A stretch of 64,000 nt of DNA from Vibrio sp. HA2012 (GTDB lineage Bacteria > Pseudomonadota > Gammaproteobacteria > Enterobacterales > Vibrionaceae), in NCBI RefSeq assembly GCF_002812955.1, contig NZ_PFXK01000010.1, positions 1 through 64,000 of the forward strand, written 5' to 3'. Numbering within the stretch: position 1 is the first letter of the stretch; the number at the start of each line of letters is the position of its first letter. A program made the translations under genes and the position numbers. This document shows, in pieces, positions 1 to 9,030 of this stretch. The notes beneath the pieces are model-generated. The model was not told where the DNA came from and did not search any database. It saw nothing but the letters and a program-made list of their open reading frames with translations.

Positions 1-14
1 GAGATAACGGTCAG

Positions 15-20
15 TGTCAA
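15..20 (-). promoter_or_regulatory. -35 hexamer of a second rrn promoter (P2), rest off the window
   Basis: On the minus strand the sequence reads TTGACA, a perfect -35 hexamer, about 90 bases downstream of the rrn P1 core. Its -10 element would fall outside the window. Tandem P1/P2 promoters are the usual arrangement of gammaproteobacterial rRNA operons. Identification as P2 is inferred from position, because the 16S gene itself is not in view. Confidence 0.6.
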
Positions 21-109
21 ACACTTTTTCAAATTTATTTCACCAGAGCTTTCGTCCTGACTGACTCTGCGCTGAGGCCTTGTCGGCTCTGCCGTGTCAG
101 TGAGGCGGC

Positions 110-137
110 ATTATAGAGATCCCCATCACATTGGCAA
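110..137 (-). promoter_or_regulatory. rRNA operon P1 promoter
   Basis: On the minus strand TTGCCA (132-137) and a perfect TATAAT (110-115) are separated by 16 bases. They are followed by a GC-rich discriminator (GCCGCC), typical of stringently controlled rRNA promoters. The stretch 138-200 just upstream is strongly A/T-rich, as expected for an UP element. The promoter points leftwards out of the window and sits directly downstream of hemG, matching the trkH-hemG-rrs order of Escherichia coli. The rRNA gene itself is not visible. Confidence 0.8.
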
Positions 138-213
138 GGCTTTTTCGCTATTTTTTTATAATTTCCTTCTGTTCGAACAAAAATTCAACAAAAAAATAAA
201 ACACCTCTTTTAC

Positions 214-741
214 TCACATATCAGCCACTAAAATGGCGAATAAAGAAACTTTTTTCCAGTTGGTATATTCAACTTCTTTACTCGTATCAGTTTCTCCACC
301 TGTTATTTTCATAATTAGCTGAATACACAAACGATCAAGCCATTTATATTTGGGATAACGCAATGCTCCAGCGAAAACACCGATAAGTTCAGGCTTCCAC
401 AGAGACTTCGTCAGAAAGGTCTTGATATAAACACTACCTTCTGGTGTATCTTTCTTTTGTGCTTCTTTTCTAGCTGTTAAATTCACACAGAAAAATGCCA
501 CTTTATTGTTTTGTAGCTGGGTCCGGTTTCGTTCTATAAACTGATACAGCTTCTTATTTAACCGCCCATAACGAACAGAAGCACCGATAATCACTCTGTC
601 ATACAGTGTAAAGTCAATCTGACTAGCTTCATGCAGATCCATCAACTCGCTTTGGTAGCCGACAAGTTTCTTCTGTATATGTTTAAAAATCTTGATTGTC
701 TGACCATCAGTCGTTGAATAGAGACACAATACTTTTTTCAC
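214..741 (-). CDS. hemG: Menaquinone-dependent protoporphyrinogen IX dehydrogenase HemG
   Basis: This 175-residue flavodoxin-fold enzyme oxidises protoporphyrinogen IX to protoporphyrin IX in haem synthesis and passes the electrons to the membrane quinone pool. An FMN phosphate-binding loop, STTDGQT, lies at about residues 9-15, and the length matches E. coli HemG (about 181). The start codon is GTG (739-741), preceded by AGGAG. That ribosome site overlaps the stop codon of the upstream trkH (750-752), so the two genes are probably translationally coupled. A strong rrn promoter follows downstream. The yigZ-trkH-hemG-rrn order supports the call. Confidence 0.93.
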   Translation of the reverse strand: MKKVLCLYSTTDGQTIKIFKHIQKKLVGYQSELMDLHEASQIDFTLYDRVIIGASVRYGRLNKKLYQFIERNRTQLQNNKVAFFCVNLTARKEAQKKDTPEGSVYIKTFLTKSLWKPELIGVFAGALRYPKYKWLDRLCIQLIMKITGGETDTSKEVEYTNWKKVSLFAILVADM

Positions 742-749
742 TTTTTCTC

Positions 750-2207
750 CTAGCTACGCCAAAATGTGGGGGTAAATAAAATCAGCAGTGTAAATATTTC
801 TAGCCGCCCAAACAGCATAGAGACAACGAGTACCCACTTGGCTCTGTCATTAATATCGCCATAATGAAGTGCAACATCCCCCAATCCGGGGCCAAGATTA
901 TTTAATGTTGATGCTATGGCAGAAAATGCACTGAGTTCATCCATCCCTGTTGCAATCAGCGCAAGCATACAGAGAACAAAGACTAATGCATAGGCCGAAA
1001 AAAAACCCCAAACCGCATCAACAACTCTCTGCGACAATGCTTTATCCCCCAGCTTGATGGTGAATACCGCTCTGGGATGAATCAGCCTTTTAATCTCTCT
1101 CCCACCCTGAAGGGTCAGCAACAATACCCGGATGACTTTCATTCCGCCTCCAGTAGAACCTGCACAGCCACCTATAAAAGAAGAAAACAGAAGCAACACA
1201 GGCAGAAACAATGGCCACTCAGAGAAGCCTGTCGTAGTAAAGCCTGCTGTAGTTGAGATAGAGACCGTGTGGAACAATGCCTGATCAAAGGCATCATAAA
1301 TTGAATCGTAAGACTGATGTTGCAGCAATAGAAGAAAACAGACAACAAACAAAAGAATCTGAATCAAAAAAAAAGCTCTCAGCTCATGATCCTTCAGATA
1401 ATATTTTGGGTGCACACCACCGGAACCGAATGCAGCAAAGTGTAGTGAAAAATTACAACCGGAAATGAGAAGAAATACCACAGTGATTAAATTAATTACA
1501 GGGTTATTAAAATAACCCATGCTGGCATCATGAGTAGAAAAGCCACCAATAGCAATCGTAGAGAAACTATGACAAATAGCATCAAATATACTCATTCCGG
1601 CGGACCAGAACGCCCAGGCACAAACTATGGTCAGGCTCAGATAAATATACCAGAGAGCCTTTGCAGTTTCCGCTATGCGTGGGGTCATTTTGCTGTCTTT
1701 GACCGGCCCCGGAATTTCGGCCCGGTACAACTGCATTCCCCCAATACCTAAAACCGGAAGAATCGCTACCGCCAGTACAATGATCCCCATCCCTCCGAAC
1801 CACTGTAAAAACTGGCGATAAAAAAGAATTGCTTTTGGTAGTTCATCCAAACCAACAATAACAGTGGCACCTGTTGTGGTCAGAGCAGAAAATGACTCAA
1901 AAAAAGCATCCGTTACAGAAACATCCGGATTATCTGAAATAAGGAAAGGAAGCGATCCAGCACTGCCAATAACCGTCCAGAAAAGGACAACGATCAAAAA
2001 ACCATCTCTCGCTTTCAAATCGCGTTTCTGCTCTCGGTTTGGATACCAGCAAACACCTCCAAACAGCAGTAACACGAAAAATGTACTGACAAAAGAAACA
2101 CCAGCACCATCCCTGTATATCAGAGCCACAGAAGCAGGCGCTAACATAGAAAGACTAAACAGGGCCAGTAACAACCCGACGATACGGATGATGGAACGAT
2201 ATTGCAT
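750..2207 (-). CDS. trkH: Trk potassium uptake protein TrkH (copy 1)
   Basis: This 485-residue membrane subunit of the Trk K+ uptake system has the four-fold M1-P-M2 architecture. The four selectivity-filter loops are visible: TTTGAT (110-115), GGFSTH (221-226), AGFTTTGF (321-328) and NNLGPGLG (436-443). Its length equals that of E. coli TrkH. It should work with a cytoplasmic NAD-binding TrkA; the only trkA in the window is 54 kb away, beside a second trkH at 54635-56080. It lies between yigZ and hemG as in E. coli. The ribosome site is weak, and the gap to yigZ is only 35 bases. Confidence 0.95.
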   Translation of the reverse strand: MQYRSIIRIVGLLLALFSLSMLAPASVALIYRDGAGVSFVSTFFVLLLFGGVCWYPNREQKRDLKARDGFLIVVLFWTVIGSAGSLPFLISDNPDVSVTDAFFESFSALTTTGATVIVGLDELPKAILFYRQFLQWFGGMGIIVLAVAILPVLGIGGMQLYRAEIPGPVKDSKMTPRIAETAKALWYIYLSLTIVCAWAFWSAGMSIFDAICHSFSTIAIGGFSTHDASMGYFNNPVINLITVVFLLISGCNFSLHFAAFGSGGVHPKYYLKDHELRAFFLIQILLFVVCFLLLLQHQSYDSIYDAFDQALFHTVSISTTAGFTTTGFSEWPLFLPVLLLFSSFIGGCAGSTGGGMKVIRVLLLTLQGGREIKRLIHPRAVFTIKLGDKALSQRVVDAVWGFFSAYALVFVLCMLALIATGMDELSAFSAIASTLNNLGPGLGDVALHYGDINDRAKWVLVVSMLFGRLEIFTLLILFTPTFWRS

Positions 2208-2242
2208 GATCGTATTATGAAGCCAGGCTTCTCACTTCCTCG

Positions 2243-2860
2243 TTATATTTGTTCAGTTATAATAATCTTCGCACTGCTTTTATTAATGATAGTCTGAGTA
2301 AAATCAGCCACATGACATTTTTCTATTTCCACCAGCATAACCACCTGCTGACCAAAATCAGTATCCCTCTGAGAAGCATCAAACTGAGAAATCATAGACT
2401 GAACCAGTGGCATAAACGCATAATCTAACTGTAGGTTTAGTATTACGGTGATTTTTTTCTCCAGTGTTTGCAAGGTCTTAAGCGCCTGCTGTACTCCACC
2501 GCCATACGCTCTTACCAGTCCACCTGTTCCAAGCTTTATGCCTCCGGAATAGCGGGTAACCACAGCTGTTATTTCACCAATACCAGAGCCACTTAATTGA
2601 GCCAGTATAGGTTTACCGGCTGTCCCAGATGGCTCACCATCATCACTGAACCCCCATAACATGGAATCTTCCGGTCTCCCGGCAATAAATGCCCAGCAAT
2701 TATGTCTGGCATCCGCATGCTTCTCTTTTATCTGCGCAACAAAATCCCTGGCTAACTCTACATTTGGCGTATGTGCCAGATAGGTAATAAAGGTACTTTT
2801 CTTTATTTCTTCAACAAACTTTGTCGGTGCCGCCGGAATCAAATAAGGTTGATCATTCAT
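2243..2860 (-). CDS. yigZ: YigZ, IMPACT-family (UPF0029) protein
   Basis: This 205-residue protein belongs to the YigZ/IMPACT family. The N-terminal half carries the family core, including FIAGRPEDSMLWGFSDDGEP and the glycine-rich YSGGIKLGTGGLVRAYG segment at roughly residues 57-120. The C-terminal part is the small domain often called DUF1949. The biochemical role is not settled; eukaryotic IMPACT regulates the kinase Gcn2, and nothing here shows that activity. It is the first gene of the minus-strand run yigZ-trkH-hemG and is divergent from acuI. Confidence 0.9.
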   Translation of the reverse strand: MNDQPYLIPAAPTKFVEEIKKSTFITYLAHTPNVELARDFVAQIKEKHADARHNCWAFIAGRPEDSMLWGFSDDGEPSGTAGKPILAQLSGSGIGEITAVVTRYSGGIKLGTGGLVRAYGGGVQQALKTLQTLEKKITVILNLQLDYAFMPLVQSMISQFDASQRDTDFGQQVVMLVEIEKCHVADFTQTIINKSSAKIIITEQI

Positions 2861-3038
2861 GAACTTCAGTAATCAGCAAAAAACTGAGTCTAACATGGTA
2901 ATAAACACAACTTCTATTTATGCGTTGTAAGCATAGATTAAATGATAATATTTCACTTTAGTCATAGATTAATTACCTCTATTCTATCCGGACAACCTAA
3001 ATAACATTTAAATATTACCGCTTATTGTGGAGACCTTT

Positions 3039-4019
3039 ATGTTTAAAGCTCTGGTATTAAACCAAGAAGACAAGAAAACCCAGCCTTCCATTGAACAGCT
3101 CGATGAAAACCAACTACCTGAAGGTGAAGTGCTGGTCGCTGTTAGCTACTCATCCCTAAACTATAAAGATGGTCTTGCTATTACAGGAAAAGGCAAAATT
3201 GTGCGTAACTTCCCTATGGTTCCGGGCATTGATTTTGCGGGTAAAGTCATTAGTTCTGCTGATGAGCGTTATCAGGAAGGTGATGAAGTTGTACTGACTG
3301 GCTGGGGGGTAGGTGAAAATCACTGGGGTGGTATGGCTGAAAAAGCCTGTCTGAAAGCTGACTGGCTGGTTCCGCAACCAAAGGAGTTAGATGCTAAAAA
3401 ATCCATGATGATTGGTACAGCCGGTTTTACTGCTATGCTGTGCGTTCAGGCTCTGCTAGATGGTGGCGTAAACCCAGATGATGGTGAAGTACTGGTTACC
3501 GGAGCAAGTGGTGGTGTAGGCTCCGTTGCCGTAACCTTACTTGCAAAACTAGGCTATAAAGTTGCAGCAGTTACCGGACGTACGGAACAAAATGGTCCTC
3601 TCTTGGAAAAACTGGGTGCCAGCCGCATTATCGATCGCAAAGAATTTGAAGAACCGGCACGTCCGCTTGAAAAACAAATCTGGGCGGGTGCTGTTGATAC
3701 TGCAGGCAGCAAAATTCTGGCCAAACTACTAACTCAAATGGATTACGGCAGTACCGTTGCAGCCTGCGGCCTGGCTTCAGGCTTCGACTTACCAACCACA
3801 GTAATGCCATTTATTCTGCGCAATGTCCGTCTTCAAGGTGTTGATTCTGTCGCCTGCCCAACTGAAAAACGCATCGCAGCCTGGGAAAAACTGGCTGAAT
3901 TATTACCTGCAAGTTACTTTGAACAGGCATGTACTGAAATCTCGCTGGAAGACACGCCGAAATACGCTGAAGATATTACCAATGGCCAGGTAACCGGCCG
4001 GGTTGTGATTAAACTGTAA
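3039..4019 (+). CDS. acuI: Acrylyl-CoA reductase-like NADPH quinone oxidoreductase (AcuI/YhdH)
   Basis: This is a zinc-independent medium-chain dehydrogenase/reductase of the AcuI/YhdH type. The family reduces acryloyl-CoA to propionyl-CoA with NADPH, a detoxification step relevant to dimethylsulfoniopropionate use in marine bacteria. The NADP-binding loop VTGASGGVGSVAVTLLAKLG lies near residues 150-170. I start at ATG 3039 (326 residues, close to the family's 324-328) because GGAG at 3029-3032 is well placed. A GTG at 3027 would add four residues and overlap that ribosome site. It is monocistronic, and a palindromic repeat follows it. Which acyl-CoA it prefers is inferred from family membership. 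Confidence 0.88.
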   Translation: MFKALVLNQEDKKTQPSIEQLDENQLPEGEVLVAVSYSSLNYKDGLAITGKGKIVRNFPMVPGIDFAGKVISSADERYQEGDEVVLTGWGVGENHWGGMAEKACLKADWLVPQPKELDAKKSMMIGTAGFTAMLCVQALLDGGVNPDDGEVLVTGASGGVGSVAVTLLAKLGYKVAAVTGRTEQNGPLLEKLGASRIIDRKEFEEPARPLEKQIWAGAVDTAGSKILAKLLTQMDYGSTVAACGLASGFDLPTTVMPFILRNVRLQGVDSVACPTEKRIAAWEKLAELLPASYFEQACTEISLEDTPKYAEDITNGQVTGRVVIKL

Positions 4020-4034
4020 TAGAGGTCAAACAAA

Positions 4035-4132
4035 TCTGAGGGTGTTTGTAGAGCAGGTGTATGCAGCATGGATGCTGCGTCCAAGCCTACATGGATGTAT
4101 TGACAGCGTCCTGCACTACAAATGATCTCAGA
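4035..4132. repeat. Palindromic intergenic element (three nested or adjacent hairpins)
   Basis: This 98-base element lies between acuI and the LysR gene. Outer arms TTTGTAGAGCAGG (4045-4057) and CCTGCACTACAAA (4110-4122) are complementary with one mismatch. Short flanking arms TCTGAG (4035-4040) and CTCAGA (4127-4132) extend the stem. Inside are two perfect hairpins, GCAGCAT-GG-ATGCTGC (4063-4078) and TACAT-GG-ATGTA (4088-4099). The cloverleaf-like layout resembles dispersed palindromic repeats in other marine gammaproteobacteria, from memory. It could also act as a terminator for both convergent genes, although it lacks a T-run. I saw no second copy in the window. Confidence 0.65.
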
Positions 4133-4147
4133 GTTGCCTAACGCTAA

Positions 4148-5092
4148 TTATCCTTCAAGCCTCAGGTCTTCTACCCGTTTGGCAATCAGTTTGCCACATT
4201 CCTCTTTCAGCAAATTCCGCAACCATTCCTGAGCCGGTGAATGCTCGTATCGCGGATGCCAGATCATCGAATAATCAAACGGAGTAAATTTAAACGGCAA
4301 AGGCTTAATGATCAGCCTGTATTTATCCGCCACCAGATATGCAAGATCTGCCGGAACCGTCAAAATAAGAGGCATGGTATCAATTACCGCCAGTGCAGCC
4401 TCCAGATGATAAGCCCGGATTACCATTTTGCGTTCTGGCTGCCCATCCAATGCCTGATCCAACAAAGCCTTAACTCCATCACTAATCGCAATCATAGCAT
4501 GTGGATAAGCCAGATAGTCTTCCAGAATCATCTCTTTATCCGCCAAAGGGTGTGTCTTCGATAACATACAGAACACACCAACCTTACCTAAAATCTGTTG
4601 CTGAAGTGGTTCCACAAGAGCAGTAGGACGACAGATAGCCAAATCAGCCCCCTGAACCGTTAGTTGGTTTAATAGCTGTTCATGCTGAAGCGGCAAAAAG
4701 TTAAGACAAACATGCGGTGCTTCTTGATAGATACGCGGCAACGCAAAAGGTAAAATCGTCTGCATCGCATAGTCAGTCGTTGCGATGGTAAATGTTTGAT
4801 TGCAGTTTTCCGGTATAAATTCCTTTTCGGACAATAATTGCCGCAAAGATTCCAACGGCTCACTCAAGGCCCGGTTCGTATCTAAAGCTTTTTCGGTTGG
4901 TAATAGCTTTTGTCCCTGACGGGTGAATAATGGATCATCCAACAGCAGCCTCAAACGGCCAAGAACCCGGCTCATGGCTGACTGACTCAGGTTCAACCGT
5001 TCAGCAGCACGGCTGACACTACCTTCTTCAATTAATACCCGCAACGCCACCAACAAATTTAAATCCCTGCGATATATTTCTTCCAGTTCCAC
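4148..5092 (-). CDS. LysR-family transcriptional regulator
   Basis: This 314-residue LysR-type regulator has an N-terminal winged helix-turn-helix at about residues 20-65 ([20 protein letters not shown]). The C-terminal part is a LysR substrate-binding domain. It begins at GTG (5090-5092), preceded by GAGAGGG. The gene is divergent from tusA across a 108-base gap that could hold its operator, so it may control tusA or itself; LysR regulators often act on a divergent neighbour. The ligand and exact subfamily cannot be named from sequence alone. It converges on acuI. Confidence 0.88.
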   Translation of the reverse strand: MELEEIYRRDLNLLVALRVLIEEGSVSRAAERLNLSQSAMSRVLGRLRLLLDDPLFTRQGQKLLPTEKALDTNRALSEPLESLRQLLSEKEFIPENCNQTFTIATTDYAMQTILPFALPRIYQEAPHVCLNFLPLQHEQLLNQLTVQGADLAICRPTALVEPLQQQILGKVGVFCMLSKTHPLADKEMILEDYLAYPHAMIAISDGVKALLDQALDGQPERKMVIRAYHLEAALAVIDTMPLILTVPADLAYLVADKYRLIIKPLPFKFTPFDYSMIWHPRYEHSPAQEWLRNLLKEECGKLIAKRVEDLRLEG

Positions 5093-5200
5093 TTCAGCCC
5101 TCTCCAGGCGTTAAACGCCGGATTTAATCATGTTCAGGATTATTGCATATTTTCCCATCATCAGTATGATCTCCCTCTTGGCAGTATTAAGGATCTCACC

Positions 5201-5449
5201 ATGACCATTGACGAATCATCCGTGCACCACATTCTTGAAGCCGAAGGGCTGCGCTGCCCGGAACCAGTTATGATGGTCAGAAAAACAATACGTAAAATGC
5301 AAGATGGTGAAATACTGCTGATTAGAGCAGATGATCCATCAACCACCCGAGATATTCCCAGCTTTTGCCGCTTTATGGATCACCAACTACTTCAGGCACA
5401 GACAGACACATTGCCTTACCTGTACCTTATTAAAAAGGGACTGGAATAA
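5201..5449 (+). CDS. tusA: TusA/SirA-family sulfur carrier protein
   Basis: This small 82-residue protein carries the defining CPEP motif, with the sulfur-accepting cysteine at residue 19 ([16 protein letters not shown]). TusA accepts persulfide sulfur from the cysteine desulfurase IscS and relays it to TusBCDE and MnmA for the 2-thiouridine of tRNA wobble bases. AAGGA lies seven bases before the ATG. The gene is divergent from a LysR regulator and convergent with a small membrane protein gene only three bases away. The length matches E. coli TusA (81). Confidence 0.92.
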   Translation: MTIDESSVHHILEAEGLRCPEPVMMVRKTIRKMQDGEILLIRADDPSTTRDIPSFCRFMDHQLLQAQTDTLPYLYLIKKGLE

Positions 5450-5452
5450 TAT

Positions 5453-5722
5453 CTACAATTCAGAATTGTCTGTCTGACGGGAATACAACTGCTTCTGAAT
5501 CTTCTCTAACTGATGATGCATATCCCGCATTTCTTTATGCATAGGAATAATATGCTGCACCCGAATCCAGGACTCAACCGCCAGTCCAGTCATCACAATA
5601 GCTCCTACCACCATAGGCAACCACATATCAGTCAAAACCATTCCCAGCAAAGTCAATATCAAACCAAAAGTAAACATATAACTCTGACTTTGTGGACTTA
5701 TTCCCATATAACGCGTCAGCAT
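5453..5722 (-). CDS. Small membrane protein of unknown function
   Basis: I do not recognise a named family. The 89-residue product has two hydrophobic segments at about residues 14-32 and 34-52. A charged, probably coiled-coil tail follows (HKEMRDMHHQLEKIQKQLYS). I start at ATG 5722 because GGAGG (5730-5734) sits seven bases upstream; the longer reading frame to 5740 would bury that ribosome site. The gene converges on tusA and is divergent from glyQ, so it is probably transcribed alone. The good ribosome site and membrane/coil pattern make it a credible gene; its role is unknown. Confidence 0.75.
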   Translation of the reverse strand: MLTRYMGISPQSQSYMFTFGLILTLLGMVLTDMWLPMVVGAIVMTGLAVESWIRVQHIIPMHKEMRDMHHQLEKIQKQLYSRQTDNSEL

Positions 5723-5937
5723 AATAATACCTCCACACAATACCTAATTTAAGCATAGAACAATTCCATACTTCTTTACTTAGCCTTTTTGTTATCTCCC
5801 ATAAAAGTAACAAAATGATGAAAAACCAGTTATGGTGAGTAAATAAGCACTATTTCCCTCTACTCGCAGCGCCAATATCCCGGTATACTTGATCGTTATT
5901 TTTTCGACTAAAACAGAAGAATCGCGCGAACCTGACT

Positions 5938-6855
5938 ATGCAAAAATACGATATCAAAACCTTTCAAGGTATGATCCTCGCGCTGCAGGATTATTGGGCA
6001 CAACAAGGCTGCACTATAGTGCAACCATTAGATATGGAAGTGGGTGCAGGTACTTCTCACCCGATGACGTGCTTACGCGCGCTGGGCCCTGAGCCTATTG
6101 CAACAGCGTATGTTCAACCGTCACGCCGTCCGACCGATGGCCGTTATGGTGAAAACCCTAACCGTTTGCAACACTACTATCAATTCCAAGTCATCATCAA
6201 ACCGTCTCCGGATAACATTCAGGAACTATATCTGGGTTCGCTGAAAACTCTGGGGATTGACCCTACCGTACACGATATCCGCTTTGTAGAAGATAACTGG
6301 GAAAACCCCACTCTGGGTGCCTGGGGGCTGGGTTGGGAAGTCTGGCTGAATGGCATGGAAGTGACTCAGTTTACTTACTTCCAGCAGGTCGGCGGACTGG
6401 AATGTAAACCAGTTACTGGTGAAATCACTTACGGCATCGAACGCCTTGCGATGTATATTCAGGGTGTAGACTCTGTCTATGATCTGGTATGGTCCGATGG
6501 TCCGCTAGGAAAAACCACTTACGGCGATATCTTCCATCAGAACGAGGTTGAACAATCTACCTATAACTTCGAACATGCTGATGTTGACTTCCTGTTCACT
6601 TTTTTCGACCAGTGCGAAAAAGAAAGTAAACACCTACTATCTCTAGATAGACCGTTACCTCTACCTGCTTATGAGCGTATTCTGAAAGCTGCACACGCTT
6701 TCAACCTGCTGGATGCCCGTAAAGCTATTTCTGTAACCGAACGTCAGCGTTACATCCTGCGTATCCGCGATCTGACTAAAGCTGTCGCCGAAGCATATTA
6801 CGCATCACGTGAAGCTCTGGGCTTCCCAATGTGCAAGAAGGATGAGGAGAAGTAA
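5938..6855 (+). CDS. glyQ: Glycyl-tRNA synthetase alpha subunit
   Basis: This is the catalytic alpha subunit of the tetrameric bacterial glycyl-tRNA synthetase, which activates glycine with ATP and charges tRNA-Gly. The 305-residue sequence is typical of the family (E. coli 303), including [20 protein letters not shown] near residue 135 and [20 protein letters not shown] near 160. The ribosome site is weak. A TATACT hexamer at 5883-5888 could be its -10 element, but no clear -35 is seen. The beta subunit gene follows after two bases. Confidence 0.96.
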   Translation: MQKYDIKTFQGMILALQDYWAQQGCTIVQPLDMEVGAGTSHPMTCLRALGPEPIATAYVQPSRRPTDGRYGENPNRLQHYYQFQVIIKPSPDNIQELYLGSLKTLGIDPTVHDIRFVEDNWENPTLGAWGLGWEVWLNGMEVTQFTYFQQVGGLECKPVTGEITYGIERLAMYIQGVDSVYDLVWSDGPLGKTTYGDIFHQNEVEQSTYNFEHADVDFLFTFFDQCEKESKHLLSLDRPLPLPAYERILKAAHAFNLLDARKAISVTERQRYILRIRDLTKAVAEAYYASREALGFPMCKKDEEK

Positions 6856-6857
6856 CC

Positions 6858-8924
6858 ATGACACAGAATTTTCTAATTGAACTGGGAACGGAAGAACTGC
6901 CACCAACTCAGCTCCGTACACTTGCTGAAGCATTCACCGACAACTTTAAAGCTGGACTGAAAGACGCAGATCTTGCTTATACCAGTATCAAATGGTTTGC
7001 TGCCCCCCGGCGCCTGGCTCTGAAAGTAACCGAACTGGCTGAAGGTCAGCCGGATAAAGTAGTAGAAAAACGCGGTCCTGCGGTTTCCGTTGCGTTTGAT
7101 GCCGACGGTAATCCGACCAAAGCCGCACAAGGCTGGGCTCGTGGTAACGGAATTACAGTTGCACAGGCAGAGCGTCTGGCGACAGATAAAGGCGAATGGC
7201 TGCTGTTTAAACAGGAAGTGAAAGGTAAAACAGCAAAAGAACTGGTCGTTGAGTTGGCAGATAAAGCACTGGCGAACCTGCCGATTGCCAAACCAATGCG
7301 CTGGGGTAACAAAGATACTCAATTTATTCGCCCGGTAAAAACACTGACGATGCTGATGGACGATGAGCTGATTGAAGGTGAAATCCTTGGTGTTGCATCT
7401 GCCCGCACTATTCGTGGCCACCGTTTTATGGGTGAATCAGAGTTTACCATCGATCATGCCGATCAATACCCACAGATTCTGCTGGATCGCGGCAAGGTTA
7501 TGGCTGATTACGAAGCACGTAAAGCCATTATCATTGAAGATGCCCAGAAAGCGGCTGCCGCTGTTGGTGGAATTGCCGATCTGGAAGACGATTTGGTCGA
7601 AGAAGTGACCTCTCTGGTCGAATGGCCAGTCGTGCTGACCGCTTCTTTTGAAGAAAAATTCCTGGCTGTCCCTTCTGAAGCTCTGGTGTATACCATGAAA
7701 GGCGACCAGAAGTACTTCCCGGTTTATGACGAAAACAAAAACCTGCTGCCAAAATTTATCTTCGTGTCTAACATCGAGTCGAAAGAACCTCGTCATGTTA
7801 TCGAGGGCAATGAGAAAGTCGTTCGTCCACGTCTGGCAGATGCCGAATTCTTCTTTAACACCGACCGTAAACGCCCTCTGATTGATCGTCTGCAGGAACT
7901 GGAAACGGCTGTATTCCAGAAGCAATTGGGAACCATCAAAGATAAAACTGATCGTATTGCTGTGCTGGCTGGCTATATTGCCAAGCAAATTGGTGCCGAT
8001 GTAGAGAAAGCAACCCGTGCTGCGCTACTGGCGAAATGTGACCTGATGACCTCAATGGTCTTTGAGTTTACCGAAACTCAGGGCGTAATGGGTATGCACT
8101 ACGCGCGTCACGACGGAGAAGACGAAGCGGTTGCTGTTGCACTGAATGAGCAGTATATGCCGCGTTTTGCCGGTGATGACCTGCCAAGCAGTGCCATCTC
8201 CTCTGCCGTAGCGATGGCCGACAAGCTGGATACTATCGTCGGTATCTTCGGTATCGGTCAGGCTCCAAAAGGCAGTGACCCGTTTGCTCTGCGCCGCGCC
8301 TCTCTGGGTGTGCTGCGTATCATCGTTGAAAACGGCTATAACCTGGATCTGGTTGAGCTGGTTGCAGAAGCTAAAGCTCAGTACGGTGAGAAATTGACCA
8401 ATACAAACGTTGAATCTGATGTAATAGAATTTATGCTGGGACGTTTCCGGACATGGTATCAGGATGCTGGTTTCGGTGTAGATATTATTCAGGCCGTACT
8501 GGCTCGTCACCCGACCAAGCCAACGGACTTTGACCAGCGTGTGAAAGCGGTATCTCACTTCCGTGATCTGGATGCAGCTGAATCTCTGGCAGCAGCCAAT
8601 AAGCGAGTAGGTAATATTCTGGCTAAATTTGATGGCGAACTGGCAGATGACGTTGAACTGGCACTGCTTCAGGAAGACGCAGAAAAAGCACTGGCAGAAG
8701 ATGTTGCGGTAATGACCGAAGCTCTGGAGCCTGCGTTTGCGACCGGTAACTATCAGGATGCACTGAACAAACTGGCCGCACTGCGTGAGCCGGTGGATAC
8801 GTTCTTTGATTCAGTGATGGTAATGGCCGACGATGAAGCACTGAAGAAAAACCGTCTGACGCTGCTGAACAACCTGCGTAACCTGTTCCTGCAAATCGCC
8901 GATATCTCGCTCCTGCAGAAATAA
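6858..8924 (+). CDS. glyS: Glycyl-tRNA synthetase beta subunit
   Basis: This 688-residue beta subunit (E. coli 689) is required for tRNA binding and charging. Recognisable features are the N-terminal [12 protein letters not shown], an HD-type region around [20 protein letters not shown], and the C-terminal anticodon-binding segment ([16 protein letters not shown]). Its ribosome site AGGAG overlaps the end of glyQ, indicating coupled translation at the 1:1 ratio the enzyme needs. A parS-like sequence and a strong terminator follow the stop codon. Confidence 0.96.
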   Translation: MTQNFLIELGTEELPPTQLRTLAEAFTDNFKAGLKDADLAYTSIKWFAAPRRLALKVTELAEGQPDKVVEKRGPAVSVAFDADGNPTKAAQGWARGNGITVAQAERLATDKGEWLLFKQEVKGKTAKELVVELADKALANLPIAKPMRWGNKDTQFIRPVKTLTMLMDDELIEGEILGVASARTIRGHRFMGESEFTIDHADQYPQILLDRGKVMADYEARKAIIIEDAQKAAAAVGGIADLEDDLVEEVTSLVEWPVVLTASFEEKFLAVPSEALVYTMKGDQKYFPVYDENKNLLPKFIFVSNIESKEPRHVIEGNEKVVRPRLADAEFFFNTDRKRPLIDRLQELETAVFQKQLGTIKDKTDRIAVLAGYIAKQIGADVEKATRAALLAKCDLMTSMVFEFTETQGVMGMHYARHDGEDEAVAVALNEQYMPRFAGDDLPSSAISSAVAMADKLDTIVGIFGIGQAPKGSDPFALRRASLGVLRIIVENGYNLDLVELVAEAKAQYGEKLTNTNVESDVIEFMLGRFRTWYQDAGFGVDIIQAVLARHPTKPTDFDQRVKAVSHFRDLDAAESLAAANKRVGNILAKFDGELADDVELALLQEDAEKALAEDVAVMTEALEPAFATGNYQDALNKLAALREPVDTFFDSVMVMADDEALKKNRLTLLNNLRNLFLQIADISLLQK

Positions 8925-8930
8925 CGGGGT

Positions 8931-8946
8931 TATTTCACGTGAACTA
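8931..8946. other. Candidate parS centromere-like site
   Basis: TATTTCACGTGAACTA matches 13 of 16 bases of the broadly conserved parS consensus TGTTTCACGTGAAACA, with an intact CACGTG core and TTTCACGTGAA inner block. It lies about 22 kb from oriC, within the origin-proximal zone where ParB-binding sites are normally found, and parA/parB are in the window. It sits between glyS and its terminator. The three mismatches in the outer positions make this a candidate only. Confidence 0.45.
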
Positions 8947-8973
8947 AAGCCCCGTTCATCAGAACGGGGCTTT
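8946..8973 (+). terminator. Rho-independent terminator of glyQS
   Basis: A 12-base-pair perfect stem (AAAGCCCCGTTC with GAACGGGGCTTT) has a four-base loop and runs into TTTTT. It lies 21 bases after the glyS stop. Confidence 0.93.
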
Positions 8974-9030
8974 TTCGTTCAGCCAAACTTATACATATAC
9001 TTAAACGAAACAATGACTAGGTAATGAGCT

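Noticed and set aside
1277..2220. Plus-strand open frames opposite trkH
   Set aside because: They are antisense to a well-supported TrkH gene and have no recognisable motifs or ribosome sites.
6800..6815. CACGTG-containing sequence in glyQ as a parS site
   Set aside because: About 11 of 16 matches inside coding sequence, close to what chance would give for an extended E-box.
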